Assembly: GCF_000878195.1 (NCBI RefSeq)
Contig: NZ_JXST01000004.1
Span: forward strand, 1-64,000
From: Mycolicibacterium llatzerense
Lineage (GTDB): Bacteria > Actinomycetota > Actinomycetes > Mycobacteriales > Mycobacteriaceae
Length of the DNA: 64,000 bases
Reading direction: 5' to 3'
The notes under the pieces were generated by a model. The model saw only the letters and a program-made list of their open reading frames with translations, had not been told where the DNA came from and did no database searches. Position 1 is the first letter of the stretch; the number at the start of each line of letters is the position of its first letter. This document shows, piece by piece, positions 19,576 through 27,853 of the stretch. Position numbers and translations under genes: made by a program.

Positions 19576-20676
19576 ATGCCGAGGAGTCCCAACCCGAGGC
19601 GTCGGGCCACCCTGGCCTCGCTGGCTGCCGAATTGAAGGTCTCGCGCACCACGATCTCCAATGCCTACAACCGGCCCGACCAGCTTTCGGCCGACTTGCG
19701 CGAGCGGGTGCTCGCCGCGGCCAAGGAGATGGGCTACGCCGGCCCCGACCCGGTCGCGCGCTCCCTGCGCACCCGAAAGGCCGGCGCCTTCGGACTGATC
19801 ATCACCGAGTCGCTCAACTACTCGTTCCGCGACCCGGCGGCGCTGGATTTCGTTGCCGGGCTTGCCGAATCGTGCGAGGAGGCCGGGCAGGGCCTGCTGC
19901 TGGTGGCGGCCGGCCCGAATCGGTCGGTCGAGGAGGGCGCCGCGGCAGTGCTCTCCGCCGGGGTCGACGGGTTCGTGGTCTACGCCGCCTCCGACGACGA
20001 TCCCTACCTGGCGGTGGTGCAACAGCGCGGCGTCCCGATCGTCATCGTCGACCAGCCCAAGGATATCCAGGGTGCCTCCCGGGTCTGCATCGACGATCGG
20101 GCGGCCATGCGGGAGATCGCGGAATATGTTGTGGGACTTGGTCATCGGGAGATCGGCCTACTGACGATGCGGCTCGGGCGGCACTGGCCGCACGGCGATG
20201 CGCAGTCGGCCGTCGCGGACCCGGAGCGGCTCACCTCGCAGCATTTTCACGTGCAATGCGAACGCATTCTCGGTGTCCGCGACGCGATGGCGGGCGCCGG
20301 GCTGAACCCCGATGCCCTGACCGTGGTGGAGACCTACGAGCACTTACCGAGCTCCGGCGGGTCCGCTGCTGCTGTTGCGCTGCAAGCCAATCCGCGCATC
20401 ACCGCATTGATGTGCACCGCCGACGTGCTGGCCCTCTCTGCCATGGACCACCTGCGGTCCCGCGGCATCTACGTGCCGGGCCAGATGACCGTCACCGGAT
20501 TCGACGGCGTCCCCGAGGCGTTGGCCCGCGGGCTGACCACCGTGGCCCAGCCGAGCCTGGAGAAGGGCCGGCGGGCCGGATACCTGTTGAACAATCCGCC
20601 GCGGTCGGGGATCCCGGCGATCGAGGTGCTCGACACCGAGCTGGTCCGCGGCCGCACCTCGGGCCCACCGGCCTAA
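19576..20676 (+). CDS. LacI-family transcriptional regulator
   Basis: 366 residues. The N-terminal HTH (TLASLAAELKVSRTTISNAYNRPDQLS, about 12-38) with the hinge helix (DPVARSLRTRKAGAFGLII) precedes a periplasmic-binding-protein-like ligand domain. It has an unusually long central insertion (about 200-235, with HWPHGDAQS..TSQHFHVQCERILG). Orthologue of Rv3575c by position and look; ligand unknown. ATG 19576 gives the standard start. It shares a 97-bp divergent region with znuA, and its stop overlaps the convergent otsB stop by 4 nt. Confidence 0.88.
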   Translation: MPRSPNPRRRATLASLAAELKVSRTTISNAYNRPDQLSADLRERVLAAAKEMGYAGPDPVARSLRTRKAGAFGLIITESLNYSFRDPAALDFVAGLAESCEEAGQGLLLVAAGPNRSVEEGAAAVLSAGVDGFVVYAASDDDPYLAVVQQRGVPIVIVDQPKDIQGASRVCIDDRAAMREIAEYVVGLGHREIGLLTMRLGRHWPHGDAQSAVADPERLTSQHFHVQCERILGVRDAMAGAGLNPDALTVVETYEHLPSSGGSAAAVALQANPRITALMCTADVLALSAMDHLRSRGIYVPGQMTVTGFDGVPEALARGLTTVAQPSLEKGRRAGYLLNNPPRSGIPAIEVLDTELVRGRTSGPPA

Positions 20677-21416
20677 CGCGCGCGGCGCCCCGCCAGGTAC
20701 GCCAGCGCCTCCGCGACGTCCTCGGGGGAGTCGATGCGGTACTGCGCGGCCGACGGCCCCGGGCCGACCTTCACGCCGACGTCGCCATCGCGCAGCCGGG
20801 CGAAGGCCTTCTCGTCGGTGACGTCGTCGCCCAGGAACACCACGGCGGTCGCGTCGTCGCGCTCCCGCAGTACATCGATGGCCGAGCCCTTGTTGGTGGT
20901 GATCACCGCGAACTCCAGCACCGCCTTGCCCTCGGTGGCTTCGGCGGTCCATTGCGTGCCGGCTGCGCGCGCGGCGGCCAGCGCCGCGGCGCCGTCGTCA
21001 GCCGAGGCGTTGCGCACGTGCAGGGCGACGCTGGCGGGTTTGGTCTCGACATTCACGCCCGGATACCGACTTGCGATCTCGGTGAGCGAATCGACGATCT
21101 GGGCCAGCAGCGCGCCGTCGACGGTCTGGGTGAACCCGGTGTCGAACTCGGCACCGTGGCTGCCGACCAGATGCACCGACGCGGGCATGCCGGAGAGTTC
21201 GCGCAGGACCTCCAGCGCACGGCCCGAGACCAGCGCGACGAAGGTGTGCGGCAGGTCCGCCAACGCGAGCAGGGCGGCAGACCCGGCGGGCAACGCGCGC
21301 GCGTCGGCAGGGTTGTTGACGATCGGCGACAGGGTGCCGTCGAAATCAGAGGTGACGAGCAGTCGGGGCGTCGCGGCGACGGTGTCGAGCGCCGCGATCA
21401 GATCAGCCGGGAGCAC
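20673..21416 (-). CDS. otsB: Trehalose-6-phosphate phosphatase
   Basis: 247 residues. HAD-family phosphatase with the nucleophile motif DFDGTLSP (Asp24, Asp26), the cap-domain region GSHGAEFD, the Lys of ATEGKAVLE, and the metal-binding LGDDVTDEKAF. It dephosphorylates trehalose-6-phosphate to trehalose. GTG start at 21416, only 3 bp after the kstR stop, so it is probably co-transcribed with kstR. This ties a trehalose enzyme to the sterol regulator's own transcript. Confidence 0.9.
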   Translation of the reverse strand: MLPADLIAALDTVAATPRLLVTSDFDGTLSPIVNNPADARALPAGSAALLALADLPHTFVALVSGRALEVLRELSGMPASVHLVGSHGAEFDTGFTQTVDGALLAQIVDSLTEIASRYPGVNVETKPASVALHVRNASADDGAAALAAARAAGTQWTAEATEGKAVLEFAVITTNKGSAIDVLRERDDATAVVFLGDDVTDEKAFARLRDGDVGVKVGPGPSAAQYRIDSPEDVAEALAYLAGRRAR

Positions 21417-21419
21417 CGG

Positions 21420-22025
21420 TCAGATATTAGGTTGCTCCCCGTCACCGATCAGCAGGCGCACCGCCAGATCGAGCCGCTTGCTGACGTCGGTGGCCGACGC
21501 GCGACGGGTCAGCCAGGCCAGCAGGTTCGACAGCCACACATCGGAGATGACGCGGGCGATGTGGTACTGGTCCTCGGTGGGCTCGCCCTCGCTCATGGCG
21601 CGGGCGAACATCGAGTCCATCAGCTTGCCGACGTGATCAACCTCACCGGCCGCGGACGCGTCAGCGAACACGAATGCGCGTGTCATGGCCTCGGTCAGCA
21701 GCGGATTGCGCTGCATCGACCGGTTCAGCTTGCCGACCATCGCATTGAGCCGCTGGTACGGCGTGCCGCCGGTCAGCGCGGCGCGATCGGTCTTGGCGTC
21801 GATGCGCTCGAACTCGCGGCCCAGCGCAGACACCAGCAGGTGCACCTTGGACGGGAAGTAGCGGTACAGCGTGCCCACGGCGACGTCGGCGCGTTCTGCC
21901 ACCGCACGCATCTGAACAGCCTCGTAGCCGCCCTTTGAGGCGATGGCCAAGGTGGCGTCGAGGATGCGCTTGCGGCGCTCGCGCTGCGCTTCGGATCCGA
22001 GTTCGGATTCGGCGAGTACAGCCAT
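21420..22025 (-). CDS. kstR: TetR-family sterol catabolism repressor KstR
   Basis: 201 residues. N-terminal TetR HTH (RRKRILDATLAIASKGG..VAVGTLYRYFPSKVHLL); the ligand domain is very close to M. tuberculosis Rv3574. KstR represses the upper cholesterol-degradation genes and releases DNA on binding 3-oxo-cholestenoyl-CoA intermediates. Start: ATG 22023-22025 (MAVLAESELG..) is supported by a GGAGGTGA site a few bases upstream. An in-frame ATG at 22085 would add 20 residues and cannot be excluded. Divergent from fadE34 with the KstR operator between; likely autoregulated. Confidence 0.95.
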   Translation of the reverse strand: MAVLAESELGSEAQRERRKRILDATLAIASKGGYEAVQMRAVAERADVAVGTLYRYFPSKVHLLVSALGREFERIDAKTDRAALTGGTPYQRLNAMVGKLNRSMQRNPLLTEAMTRAFVFADASAAGEVDHVGKLMDSMFARAMSEGEPTEDQYHIARVISDVWLSNLLAWLTRRASATDVSKRLDLAVRLLIGDGEQPNI

Positions 22026-22227
22026 GGTCGTCACCTCCCTCGGGCGAACGGCGGAATCGGATTCAGGTGTTGCTGGCGTCGGCATGCGGCGGTCAGCTCC
22101 TTCGGGTCGCGCATTGGGTGAAAACGATACGCAAAGTGTGCGGTAATTTCCCACCTCCAGGCGCCCCGGGACACCCAAGTGTCCTGCTGTAATGGCGATC
22201 GACTTGACGTCTGATTGCTGTCACCAT

Positions 22228-22241
22228 TAGAACACGTTCTA
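22228..22241. promoter_or_regulatory. KstR operator between kstR and fadE34
   Basis: TAGAACACGTTCTA is a perfect 14-bp palindrome and an exact match to the known KstR motif TnnAACnnGTTnnA. It lies 40 bp before the fadE34 start and about 200 bp before kstR, fitting control of fadE34 and possibly kstR itself. Confidence 0.92.
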
Positions 22242-22280
22242 GTGAGAAGCGTGTTCTTCTCGCCCAAACGCTAGGAGCGC

Positions 22281-24398
22281 ATGGTGTCCATCACTTCCAC
22301 AACTATCGACTCTGAGCGGGCCGAGGTCCGCGAAATGGTCCGTAGCTGGGCTGTCGCGTCGGGTTCCATTGATGCGGTCCGGGCTTTGGAGGGCGGGGCG
22401 GGGGATTCCGGAGCTTCTTGGCGTGGCCCGTACGACGGTCTGGTCGAACTAGGGACCTTCGGTGTCGCGGTCTCCGAGGACCTCGGCGGCGCCGGTGGAT
22501 CGATCGCGGACCTGTGCGTGATGGTCGATGAAGCCGCCGCCGCACTCGTGCCCGGTCCGGTGGCCACGACCGCGCTGGCAACTCTGGTGATCTCCGACGC
22601 CGCGCTGCTGGAGGCGCTGGCCGCCGGGCAGCGCACCGCCGGCCTGGCCCTGAGCTCCGACATCGCCTTCGACGGCCAGTCCGCGACCGGCACCGCCAAG
22701 TTCGTGCTGGGCGCCCTGCCCGACGGCCTGCTGATTCTGCCCGCCGGCGACGTCTGGCTGCTGGTCGACGCCACCGCGCCCGGCATCACGGTCACGCCGC
22801 TCGAGGCTACCGATTTCTCCCGCCCGCTGGCTCGGGTCGAGCTGGACGGCGCCGCCGCGGCCGTCATCGACGCGCCGGTGGCCGACCTGGCCGTGACCGT
22901 GCTGGCCGCCGAGGCCGCCGGTCTGGCCCGCTGGCAGCTGCAGACGGCTGCCGAATACGCCAAGGTGCGTGAGCAGTTCGGCAAGCCGATCGGCAGCTTC
23001 CAGGCGGTCAAGCACATGTGCGCCGAGATGCTGCTGCGCTCGCAGCAGGTCGCGGTCGCCGCGAGCGACGTCGCCGAGGCCGCTATCGGCGGTGATGCCA
23101 CGCAGCTGTCCATCGCCGCGGCGGTGGCCGCCGCGGCTGCCATCGACGCCGCGAAACACAATGGGCGCGACTGCATTCAAGTGCTCGGTGGCATCGGCTT
23201 CACCTGGGAGCACGACGCGCACCTGTACCTGCGGCGCTCGTACGCCACCGCGCAGATCCTCGGCGGCCACGGCACCTGGCTGCGCCGCGTGGCCGCGCTG
23301 ACCCGCTCGGGGCTGCGCCGCCAGCTGCACGTCGACACCGGCGAAGCCGAGTTGACCCGTCCCGAGATCGCCGCCGCGGTGGCCCAGATCGCCGCGCTGC
23401 CCGTCGAGAAGCACCAGGCCGCGCTGGCCGAGGCCGGACTGATGGCGCCGCACTGGCCCGCGCCGTACGGTCGCGCCGCGTCGCCGGGCGAGCAGCTGGT
23501 GATCGACGACGAGCTCAGTGCCGCAAGTGTTGTGCGCCCGGATATTTCGATCGGCTGGTGGGCCGCGCCGACCATCCTGGGCCACGGCACTCCTGAGCAG
23601 ATCGACCGCTTCATCCCCGGCACCCTGACCGGTGACGTGTACTGGTGCCAGCTGTTCAGCGAGCCCGGCGCCGGCTCGGACCTGGCGGCCCTGCGAACCA
23701 AGGCCGTCAAGGTCGACGGCGGCTGGAAGCTGACCGGCCAGAAGGTGTGGACCTCCAACGCGCACCGCGCCAACTGGGGAATCTGCCTGGCGCGCACCAA
23801 CCCTGACGCGCCGAAGCACAAGGGCATCACCTACTTCGTCGTCGACATGAGCTCGCCCGGCATCGACATCCGTCCGCTGCGCGAGATCACCGGCGAGGCG
23901 CTGTTCAACGAGGTGTTCCTGGACGACCTGTTCGTGCCGGACGACTGCGTGATCGGCCCCGTCGACGGCGGCTGGGCGCTGGCCCGCACCACGCTCGCCA
24001 ACGAGCGCGTCGCCATGGCGGCCGGTGGCGCGCTGGACAAGGGCATGGAGCACTTGCTGGACGTGCTCGGCGACCGCGAGCTGGACGCCGCCGACGCGGA
24101 ACGCCTTGGCGCACTGATCGTTGCGGCCCAGGTCGGTTCGCTGCTGGATCAGCTGACGGCGCAGATGGCCGTCGGCGGCCACGACCCGGGTGCCCCGTCG
24201 AGCGTGCGCAAGCTGATCGGTGTGCGCTACCGCCAGGCCCTGGCCGAGACGATCATGGAAGCTCACGACGGTGCGGGCATCGAGGATTCGCCGGACGTCC
24301 GGTACTTCCTTAACACCCGCTGCCTGTCGATTGCCGGTGGCACCGAGCAGATTCTGTTGACCGTGGCCGGCGAGCGCCTGCTGGGTCTGCCGCGCTAG
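22281..24398 (+). CDS. fadE34: Sterol side-chain acyl-CoA dehydrogenase FadE34 (fused two-domain)
   Basis: 705 residues, close to the 711 of M. tuberculosis FadE34 (ChsE3). Two acyl-CoA dehydrogenase units are fused: residues about 1-345 (smaller, with EYAKVREQFGKPIGSFQAVKH) and about 355-705 (with FSEPGAGSDLAALRTKAVK, GQKVWTSNA and the C-terminal GGTEQILLTVAGERLLGLPR). This replaces the alpha2-beta2 heterotetramer used by other steroid dehydrogenases. It oxidises short side-chain steroyl-CoA thioesters during beta-oxidation. ATG 22281 has an AGGAG site seven bases upstream. KstR operator upstream. Confidence 0.93.
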   Translation: MVSITSTTIDSERAEVREMVRSWAVASGSIDAVRALEGGAGDSGASWRGPYDGLVELGTFGVAVSEDLGGAGGSIADLCVMVDEAAAALVPGPVATTALATLVISDAALLEALAAGQRTAGLALSSDIAFDGQSATGTAKFVLGALPDGLLILPAGDVWLLVDATAPGITVTPLEATDFSRPLARVELDGAAAAVIDAPVADLAVTVLAAEAAGLARWQLQTAAEYAKVREQFGKPIGSFQAVKHMCAEMLLRSQQVAVAASDVAEAAIGGDATQLSIAAAVAAAAAIDAAKHNGRDCIQVLGGIGFTWEHDAHLYLRRSYATAQILGGHGTWLRRVAALTRSGLRRQLHVDTGEAELTRPEIAAAVAQIAALPVEKHQAALAEAGLMAPHWPAPYGRAASPGEQLVIDDELSAASVVRPDISIGWWAAPTILGHGTPEQIDRFIPGTLTGDVYWCQLFSEPGAGSDLAALRTKAVKVDGGWKLTGQKVWTSNAHRANWGICLARTNPDAPKHKGITYFVVDMSSPGIDIRPLREITGEALFNEVFLDDLFVPDDCVIGPVDGGWALARTTLANERVAMAAGGALDKGMEHLLDVLGDRELDAADAERLGALIVAAQVGSLLDQLTAQMAVGGHDPGAPSSVRKLIGVRYRQALAETIMEAHDGAGIEDSPDVRYFLNTRCLSIAGGTEQILLTVAGERLLGLPR

Positions 24399-24460
24399 CG
24401 GCCCCTGCGGAAGTCCCGCGGGGTCAGGCCGACCCGCTGCCGGAATGTCGTGGCACCGAC
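24395..24460 (-). pseudogene. C-terminal remnant of an AraC-family regulator
   Basis: On the minus strand the frame ending at 24395 reads ..ATTFRQRVGLTPRDFRRGR then stop. This is the standard C-terminal end of an AraC double-HTH domain (compare FRRVVGVNPSDYRRRF in the GlxA-type gene of this window). An in-frame stop lies just upstream, and nothing of the remaining ~300 residues is present. Its stop codon interlocks with the fadE34 stop (CTAG), so a complete convergent gene once ended here and was cut away. Confidence 0.7.
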
Positions 24461-24531
24461 ACACCCTCATCAATCAGCTTTGCTAGCTGATCATCACGCC
24501 GAACACGTTCCCCCGAAAACGACACGATCGC

Positions 24532-24560
24532 CGCAACCCCTCACATTCATGAGTGTTGCG
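24532..24560. terminator. Weak hairpin in the fadE34 downstream region
   Basis: CGCAAC (24532-24537) pairs with GTTGCG (24555-24560), with CTCA/TGAG extending the stem inside. There is no T-tract, so a terminator role is only possible. The rest of 24461-24630 shows no gene. Confidence 0.3.
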
Positions 24561-24630
24561 ACGACCGTGTGAACCCGCCCGTTCGGTAAGCGACCATTTC
24601 GTCGATCTCGGCTAGCGGCCGCGGCTGAGG

Positions 24631-25143
24631 TCAGGGCACCAGGAAATTCGTGACCACGTGGTCGAGTGGATGGTGGTTGGCATCCGCGAGGATGATCTCC
24701 ACCTTGTGTGGTCCGGGTGGCAGACCTACCAGGATCACCGGTTCACCGCTGGCGTCCGCCCAGTGCCATGGGGCGCCGTCGACGACGACGTGGATATGGC
24801 CGATGCGCGGGGTCACCTTGAGTGCTTCGGGGCCGAAAACCGGTTCGATGCGCAGGTTTTCGGCACGGTATTGGATGAACACCTGTCCCTTGGCGAGGGC
24901 CTCGGGAACTGGCGGATCGACGATCAGTTTCGCCGGCGGCTGCGGCGTGGTCAGCGGCACCACTCCCGGAGGGCCGAGCACGTCCGCGGCGCTGTGTGCT
25001 CCCGGGGTGCGCGCAGCCGAAGGGGGAGAAGAACTCTCGTGATCCGTGTGGTCCGAGCGGTCGACCGTCGTGCCACATGATGCGATGAGCCCCGCAGTGG
25101 TCGCGATGACGGCATAGCCCATGAGGTGCGGCAGCTTTTTCAT
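24631..25143 (-). CDS. Lipoprotein of the DUF6130 type
   Basis: 170 residues. A signal peptide with lipobox-like LIASC (Cys about 23) is followed by a His/Asp/Ser-rich linker (TDHESSSPPS). A single beta-sandwich domain of about 100 residues follows (IGHIHVVVDGAPWHWADASGEPVILVGLPPGPHKVEIILADANHHPLD). The HIHVVVDG and PGPHKV..LADANH elements recur in DUF6130-type exported proteins; the conserved His suggest metal binding. Third gene of the ohr operon (ohr, DUF1097, this gene), so it may respond to organic peroxides. Confidence 0.7.
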   Translation of the reverse strand: MKKLPHLMGYAVIATTAGLIASCGTTVDRSDHTDHESSSPPSAARTPGAHSAADVLGPPGVVPLTTPQPPAKLIVDPPVPEALAKGQVFIQYRAENLRIEPVFGPEALKVTPRIGHIHVVVDGAPWHWADASGEPVILVGLPPGPHKVEIILADANHHPLDHVVTNFLVP

Positions 25144-25186
25144 TCGTGTTCCCTCCTGAATTTCTGGCACTGGCGGGTGCGGTGAT

Positions 25187-25687
25187 TCACCGGGCGAGAA
25201 AGCGGCTCTGACAGTAGTCGGAAAGCGCTGCGCCGGTAGCTCCGATGGCTCCCGCCGTCCCGAGCGCAAGCACTGTTGCGACCGTCGGCGCGTGCCCCGC
25301 ATAGAAGAAGCTGGTGATCCCGAGAAAGTACGCGGGCGGATAGTTGAACATGGGCAGCGCTCGCAGACACATGACGATGGCAACCAGGCCGAATATCGCA
25401 ATGCCGGTGGCGGCCAGACCGAGTGACGGCTGCAGGTGATTGATCACCAGTGTCGTGCCGGCGCCGAAGGCCAGGCCGACCACGTACGCCCCCAGATTGG
25501 CGTAGCGGTGACGCACGGTGTCGCCGGTGACGCCGTAGGCGACCCAGCCGAGAAACATCGCAGGTGCTGAGAGCATCGCCCAACCTGTGCCGAACGTGAC
25601 GACGGCCGCGACGCCGGCGACTATCAGCGTGATGGAGTGAAACGGGATCGCGGTCGTTCTCGCCGTGCCGGTTGAGGTGACGGTCAC
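25187..25687 (-). CDS. DUF1097 integral membrane protein
   Basis: 166 residues with five or six hydrophobic helices (SITLIVAGVAAVVTFGTGW, GAYVVGLAFGAGTTLVIN, GLAATGIAIFGLVAIVMC, YFLGITSFFYAGH, VATVLALGTAGAIGATGAAL). The pattern with the FNYPPAYFLGITSFFY segment fits DUF1097 (E. coli YcdZ). Function unknown. Start: GTG 25685-25687 is chosen because AGGAG lies six bases upstream; an upstream ATG at 25753 is possible. It sits between ohr and the DUF6130 lipoprotein on the same strand. Confidence 0.75.
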   Translation of the reverse strand: MTVTSTGTARTTAIPFHSITLIVAGVAAVVTFGTGWAMLSAPAMFLGWVAYGVTGDTVRHRYANLGAYVVGLAFGAGTTLVINHLQPSLGLAATGIAIFGLVAIVMCLRALPMFNYPPAYFLGITSFFYAGHAPTVATVLALGTAGAIGATGAALSDYCQSRFLAR

Positions 25688-25775
25688 GTGGTTCTCCTGT
25701 TTGTTGGTCGGGGCGTCGCCGATGAGCAGTTGAGCCATTGGCGGAGTTGACATTTCGATGTGCTGCCGAGTCCGC

Positions 25776-26198
25776 TCAGGCGATACTGAGCACGACGTCG
25801 ATGTTGCCTCGGGTGGCTTTGGAATACGGGCAGGTTTGATGTGCGGCGTCCACTATGGCCAGGGCTGTGTCCCGCTCGATGCCTGGCAGGCTGACGTTCA
25901 GGCGTGCCCGTAAGAAGTAGGCGCCGTCGATGCTGCAGAGGTCGACTTCGGCGTCGACAGCGGTATCGGCCGGCAGTTTGATGTTCGTCTTGCCGGCCGC
26001 GATGTGCATTGCTCCGATGAAGCACGCGGACCATCCCGCCGCGAACAGCTGCTCGGGATTGGTGCCGGCCCGATTGCTGCCGGGTGGATCGAGGCGGATA
26101 TCGAGCCGGCCGTCGGAGCTTTGGGAGTATCCGTCACGGCCGCCTGTGGTGTGGGTCTTGCCGGTGTAGAGGACGGCGTCCTGGGTGCTGGTGTTCAT
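25776..26198 (-). CDS. ohr: Organic hydroperoxide resistance protein Ohr (OsmC family)
   Basis: 140 residues. Thiol peroxidase that reduces organic and lipid hydroperoxides. Both reactive cysteines are visible: the peroxidatic Cys in GWSACFIGAM and the resolving Cys in HQTCPYSKATRGN. The N-terminal LYTGKTHTTGGRDG and NPEQLFAAG motifs are typical of Ohr rather than OsmC. ATG 26198. Divergent from ohrR across a 156-bp region with two related inverted repeats. Confidence 0.94.
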   Translation of the reverse strand: MNTSTQDAVLYTGKTHTTGGRDGYSQSSDGRLDIRLDPPGSNRAGTNPEQLFAAGWSACFIGAMHIAAGKTNIKLPADTAVDAEVDLCSIDGAYFLRARLNVSLPGIERDTALAIVDAAHQTCPYSKATRGNIDVVLSIA

Positions 26199-26232
26199 GT
26201 GGCTCCTTTAGGGTAGGGCGGCTGGGAGATTG

Positions 26233-26259
26233 ATCGCATCCGATTAACTCGGATGCGAT
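26233..26259. promoter_or_regulatory. OhrR operator candidate 1
   Basis: Perfect inverted repeat ATCGCATCCGA, 5-bp spacer TTAAC, TCGGATGCGAT, 35 bp upstream of the ohr start. It shares the ATCGCAT half-site with the second palindrome at 26302-26313, as expected for a single MarR-type repressor binding both. Confidence 0.72.
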
Positions 26260-26301
26260 GAGACTATCGCAAGAGGTCGAGATGTCAACCTGTCCGATTG
26301 A

Positions 26302-26313
26302 ATCGCATGCGAT
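26302..26313. promoter_or_regulatory. OhrR operator candidate 2
   Basis: Perfect 12-bp palindrome ATCGCATGCGAT, 42 bp upstream of the ohrR start, sharing its half-site with operator 1. Fits autoregulation of ohrR. Confidence 0.68.
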
Positions 26314-26354
26314 AAAATCGCTTCGGATGTCACTGAACGCGTCAGGAGTTGTCG

Positions 26355-26819
26355 ATGGCTGTCGAGCGCCCAACTGAGGCCGCCGGTCCCCGGCTTGCCG
26401 ACTTCATGTGCTTTGCGATCTACTCGGCGAATCTCGCCTACGGCAAGGCGTACAAACCGATCCTCGACGAGCTTGGCGTCACATATACCCAGTACATCGC
26501 GATCGTCGCGCTCTGGGAGAACGATCATCAAACCGTCCGCGGCCTCGGCGAAAACCTATTCCTGGAGTCGAATACGCTGACGCCGATTCTCAAGAAGCTC
26601 GAAGCGCAGGGATACGTGCGCCGCCGGCGCGATCCGTCCGACGAGCGTCAGGTCATCGTCAGCCTCACTGATGCGGGCCGGGCGCTGCGTGAGAAGGCAC
26701 TGCCGATGAATCTGGTGGCAGCGACCGGCTTGCCGTCCGACGAGTTCGACAAGTTGCAAAAGGCGGTGGTCACCCTGCGGGACAACCTTCGTGACCATGC
26801 GCAGACGCACTCCCGGTGA
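26355..26819 (+). CDS. ohrR: MarR-family peroxide sensor OhrR
   Basis: 154 residues. Winged-helix MarR fold with DNA-binding ENLFLESNTLTPILKKLEAQGYVRRRRDPSDERQ. A conserved Cys at residue 19 in DFMCFAIYSANLAY matches the peroxide-reactive Cys of OhrR, with a Tyr pair in VTYTQY that normally senses its oxidation. Only this one Cys is present, so it would be a 1-Cys type. ATG 26355 is used, with AGGAG six bases upstream; a TTG two codons earlier is too close to that site. Divergent from ohr. Confidence 0.88.
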   Translation: MAVERPTEAAGPRLADFMCFAIYSANLAYGKAYKPILDELGVTYTQYIAIVALWENDHQTVRGLGENLFLESNTLTPILKKLEAQGYVRRRRDPSDERQVIVSLTDAGRALREKALPMNLVAATGLPSDEFDKLQKAVVTLRDNLRDHAQTHSR

Positions 26820-26960
26820 CCCGGGGGCACGTCTCCGGCGCCGGGGACGCGCCTGCCGGTGCTCGAAACTCCAGATTCGGCAACGAAAGATAGTGGACTC
26901 GTAAGTCCAGAAAATTCGCGCCACGATGTCCAGGCGACCTCATCGAATCGAAAGGCTCAC

Positions 26961-27839
26961 GTGGACATCGGACAATACGGCTTGTGGCAGCCCGCCCACG
27001 TAACCACGCCCGAGATGGCGGAAAAGATTGAGCGGCTTGGGTACTCGGCGGTGTGGCTAGGCGGCCCCGATGTGGATCTCGGCGGTGTTGACGACCTCCT
27101 GGCGGCAACTCGACGCCTGGTCGTAGGTACCAGTATCTATAACGTCTACAACGGGGATGCGGTGCGACTTGCCGAAGCGTATCGGCGTATCGAACAGAAA
27201 TTCCCGGATCGATTGCTGATCGGGATCGGCGTAGGGCATCCCGAACAGACCGTCGGCTATGGCACGCCGATGGCGGCGATGCGGTCCTTCCTCGATGATT
27301 TGGACACCTATTCGCTGCCGCGGGATCGGCGTGCCCTGGCCGCTCTCGGGCCGAAGATGATGCAGCTGGCGCATGACCGCACCGGTGGCGCGGTGCCCTA
27401 TCTGGTGACGGCGGAACATACTCGTCGGGCCCGTGCGGCACTCGGTCCGCGGAAATTCCTTGCGCCCGAACAAAAGGTGGTCGTCGATACCGATGCAGTC
27501 CATGCGCGCGACCTGGCGCGGCCTCGCATCAAACATCCGTATCTGGGCCTGGTGAACTACCGGAACAACCTACGTAGGTTGGGTTTTACCGACGAGGACC
27601 TTGCCTTGAACGGCAGTGACCGCCTCATCGACGCTCTGGCGGTGCACGGTACGCCCGCCGAGGTTGTTCGTGGCCTGCGAGCGCACCTGGATGCGGGTGC
27701 TGACCACGTGCAGATTCAGGTCATCGGCGAGCGGGCGACGCCGTATGAGGCCATGCCTGACGTACTGCTTCAGGTGTATGACGACGCGATATTTCGGACG
27801 TACGAAACACTTGCCGACGCACTCGAAATCCTTCCCTGA
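26961..27839 (+). CDS. LLM-class F420-dependent oxidoreductase
   Basis: 292 residues, a luciferase-like monooxygenase barrel. Visible signatures: IGQYGLWQPAHVTTPEMAEKIERLGYSAVWLGG at the N-terminus (short pieces typical of F420-dependent members), LLIGIGVGHPE, and the C-terminal GTPAEVVRGLRAHLDAGADHVQIQV. Substrate unknown. GTG 26961 is preferred because it opens the family-typical beta1 strand. Upstream in-frame starts would add about 34 residues without family resemblance. It follows ohrR in the same direction after 141 bp. Confidence 0.85.
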   Translation: MDIGQYGLWQPAHVTTPEMAEKIERLGYSAVWLGGPDVDLGGVDDLLAATRRLVVGTSIYNVYNGDAVRLAEAYRRIEQKFPDRLLIGIGVGHPEQTVGYGTPMAAMRSFLDDLDTYSLPRDRRALAALGPKMMQLAHDRTGGAVPYLVTAEHTRRARAALGPRKFLAPEQKVVVDTDAVHARDLARPRIKHPYLGLVNYRNNLRRLGFTDEDLALNGSDRLIDALAVHGTPAEVVRGLRAHLDAGADHVQIQVIGERATPYEAMPDVLLQVYDDAIFRTYETLADALEILP

Positions 27840-27853
27840 CCGCCTCGAGACTG

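Noticed and set aside
19872..21938. 688-codon plus-strand open frame across lacI, otsB and kstR
   Set aside because: Low-complexity Arg/Gly/Ala product covering three well-supported genes on other frames; a GC-rich artefact.
22242..22258. Second KstR site next to the perfect one (GAGAAGCGTGTTCTTC)
   Set aside because: Only one half-site fits; the left half reads AAG instead of AAC.
22449..24473. 674-codon minus-strand open frame opposite fadE34
   Set aside because: Product is Gln/Gly/Arg-rich without motifs and mirrors the fadE34 codons; only its extreme 24395-24460 neighbourhood in another frame carries a real remnant.
24500..24513. Possible KstR operator downstream of fadE34 (core AACACGTT)
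   Set aside because: The core matches, but neither flanking T nor A of the motif is present and it lies downstream of the genes, not before a start.
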